DNA from: Micropterus salmoides
Taxonomy: Eukaryota > Chordata > Actinopteri > Centrarchiformes > Centrarchidae
Length of the DNA stretch: 64,000 bases
Assembly: GCF_014851395.1 (NCBI RefSeq)
Contig: NW_024040040.1
Location: 17,197,000-17,260,999 of the forward strand
Direction: 5' to 3'
Shown: positions 63,495 through 64,000 of the stretch, piece after piece
How positions within the stretch are numbered: position 1 is the stretch's first letter
Layout of the letters: each line of letters opens with the position of its first letter
The notes under the pieces: generated by a model
The model's database searches: none
What the model was told of the DNA's origin: nothing
Seen by the model: the letters and a program-made list of their open reading frames with translations, nothing else
Made by a program: the position numbers and the translations under genes

Positions 63495-63865
63495 CGCTGG
63501 TAAAGTCGCTGCATCTCCAGACACCACGGTCGAATTTTCAGCCTGAACGTACGTTTTCTACAGCAGCTGGTCGTAGTGAGATCAACAAGCTGGAGGACTG
63601 CCGAGTCGTTTTCAGGTGCCAGAAGCCTAGCTCTGCTGCTGGGCGCACGACGTAAACACGTAAGCCCTCCCGGAGCCCATACAGATTGCATTGCAGCGGC
63701 CCCACCTCGAAAAAAAATGCCTCTACATGAAAGTCTATGAGAGAGATCTGGGCGATTTACAACCAAACTGAAATTGCACCAAAAGAGGCGGGACTCCCCG
63801 GAACAGGACTTGACGCTGATCGGACAGTGATATTCGGAGACAAACTGTCTGTCAAAAACAGTCAC
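63495..63865 (-). other. Candidate spliced exon on the minus strand (5' side)
   Basis: On the minus strand, sequence read from 63865 down to 63495 is open (M-T-V-F-D at the far end; ...M-Q-R-L-Y-Q-R before the splice site). It ends at a near-perfect donor, CCAGCG|GTGAGTAAG, with GT at 63494-63493. It is more GC- and CpG-rich than its surroundings, as a 5' exon would be. Joined to the acceptor at 63227 the frame continues R-N-R-R-R-K-R-R and stops at 63204-63202. No family is recognised. CTCATAGACTTTCATGTAGA and GCAGCGGCCCC text may be part of a dispersed element, so this could instead be repeat-derived or a non-coding RNA. Confidence 0.3.
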
Positions 63866-63900
63866 AGCTAACTATCAGTGTGGTAGAAAGTGTGAGAAAA

Positions 63901-64000
63901 ATGCCCTGCCTTTCCCGGCTTGGCGGTGCGTCGCCCGGTCGCCCTAATGAACAAGTTACCCCTGCCAAAATGTCTGGTATTAGAAAGGCCTCTGGCGGAA
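63901..64000 (+). other. Open frame running off the right edge
   Basis: An ATG at 63901 opens a frame of 33 codons without a stop to the window end (starts M-P-C-L-S-R-L-G-G). It lies head-to-head with the minus-strand candidate exon, in a CpG-rich stretch, so a bidirectional promoter is possible. It is too short to call as a gene. Confidence 0.15.

Overview
The window looks like nuclear DNA of a ray-finned fish, probably a percomorph teleost. The evidence is vertebrate exon-intron structure, a very high load of (CA)n/(GT)n microsatellites, and dispersed repeats typical of teleost genomes (hAT, Tc1, an L2-type LINE tail and several perciform-type repeats). There is no bacterial-style coding density. 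Nearly all open frames here are chance frames or CA/GT repeat translations.

One protein gene is clear: the 3' half of a prospero-homeobox gene (prox1 family) on the + strand. Three coding exons are present, at 3460-3567, 13291-13485 and 27920-28105. They are all phase 0 and join into about 162 residues that make up the whole homeo-Prospero domain and the natural C-terminus, with a stop at 28103-28105. The 5' exons, including the large exon for the N-terminal regulatory part, lie left of the window. The 3' UTR probably runs to about 30150, where an AATAAA sits before an A-rich stretch. The introns are about 9.7 and 14.4 kb. They hold microsatellites, a 521-bp Tc1-derived element with TA target duplication, decayed hAT copies, and several high-complexity patches rich in TAATTA-type motifs that are candidate conserved non-coding elements.

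From 30.2 to about 63 kb the window is a gene-poor flank. Positions 34351-36672 look like one degraded hAT-like element interrupted by a second, well-bounded hAT element (34720-35526, exact 8-bp target duplication TGTGTAAC). BED-finger hAT remnants occur near 20.1 and 57.6 kb. The most unusual structure is at 49.98-51.6 kb. A CNE-like block of about 262 bp (51336-51597) has a second, roughly 96% identical copy at 50018-50288, and that copy is flanked by an exact 31-bp direct repeat. This looks like a templated insertion of a regulatory-looking sequence.

At the right edge (63.1-63.9 kb) the minus strand shows a strong splice donor, a splice acceptor and a poly(A) signal in the right order. This could be the end of another transcription unit that I could not identify. 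I saw no CRISPR array, operon, tRNA or rRNA gene.
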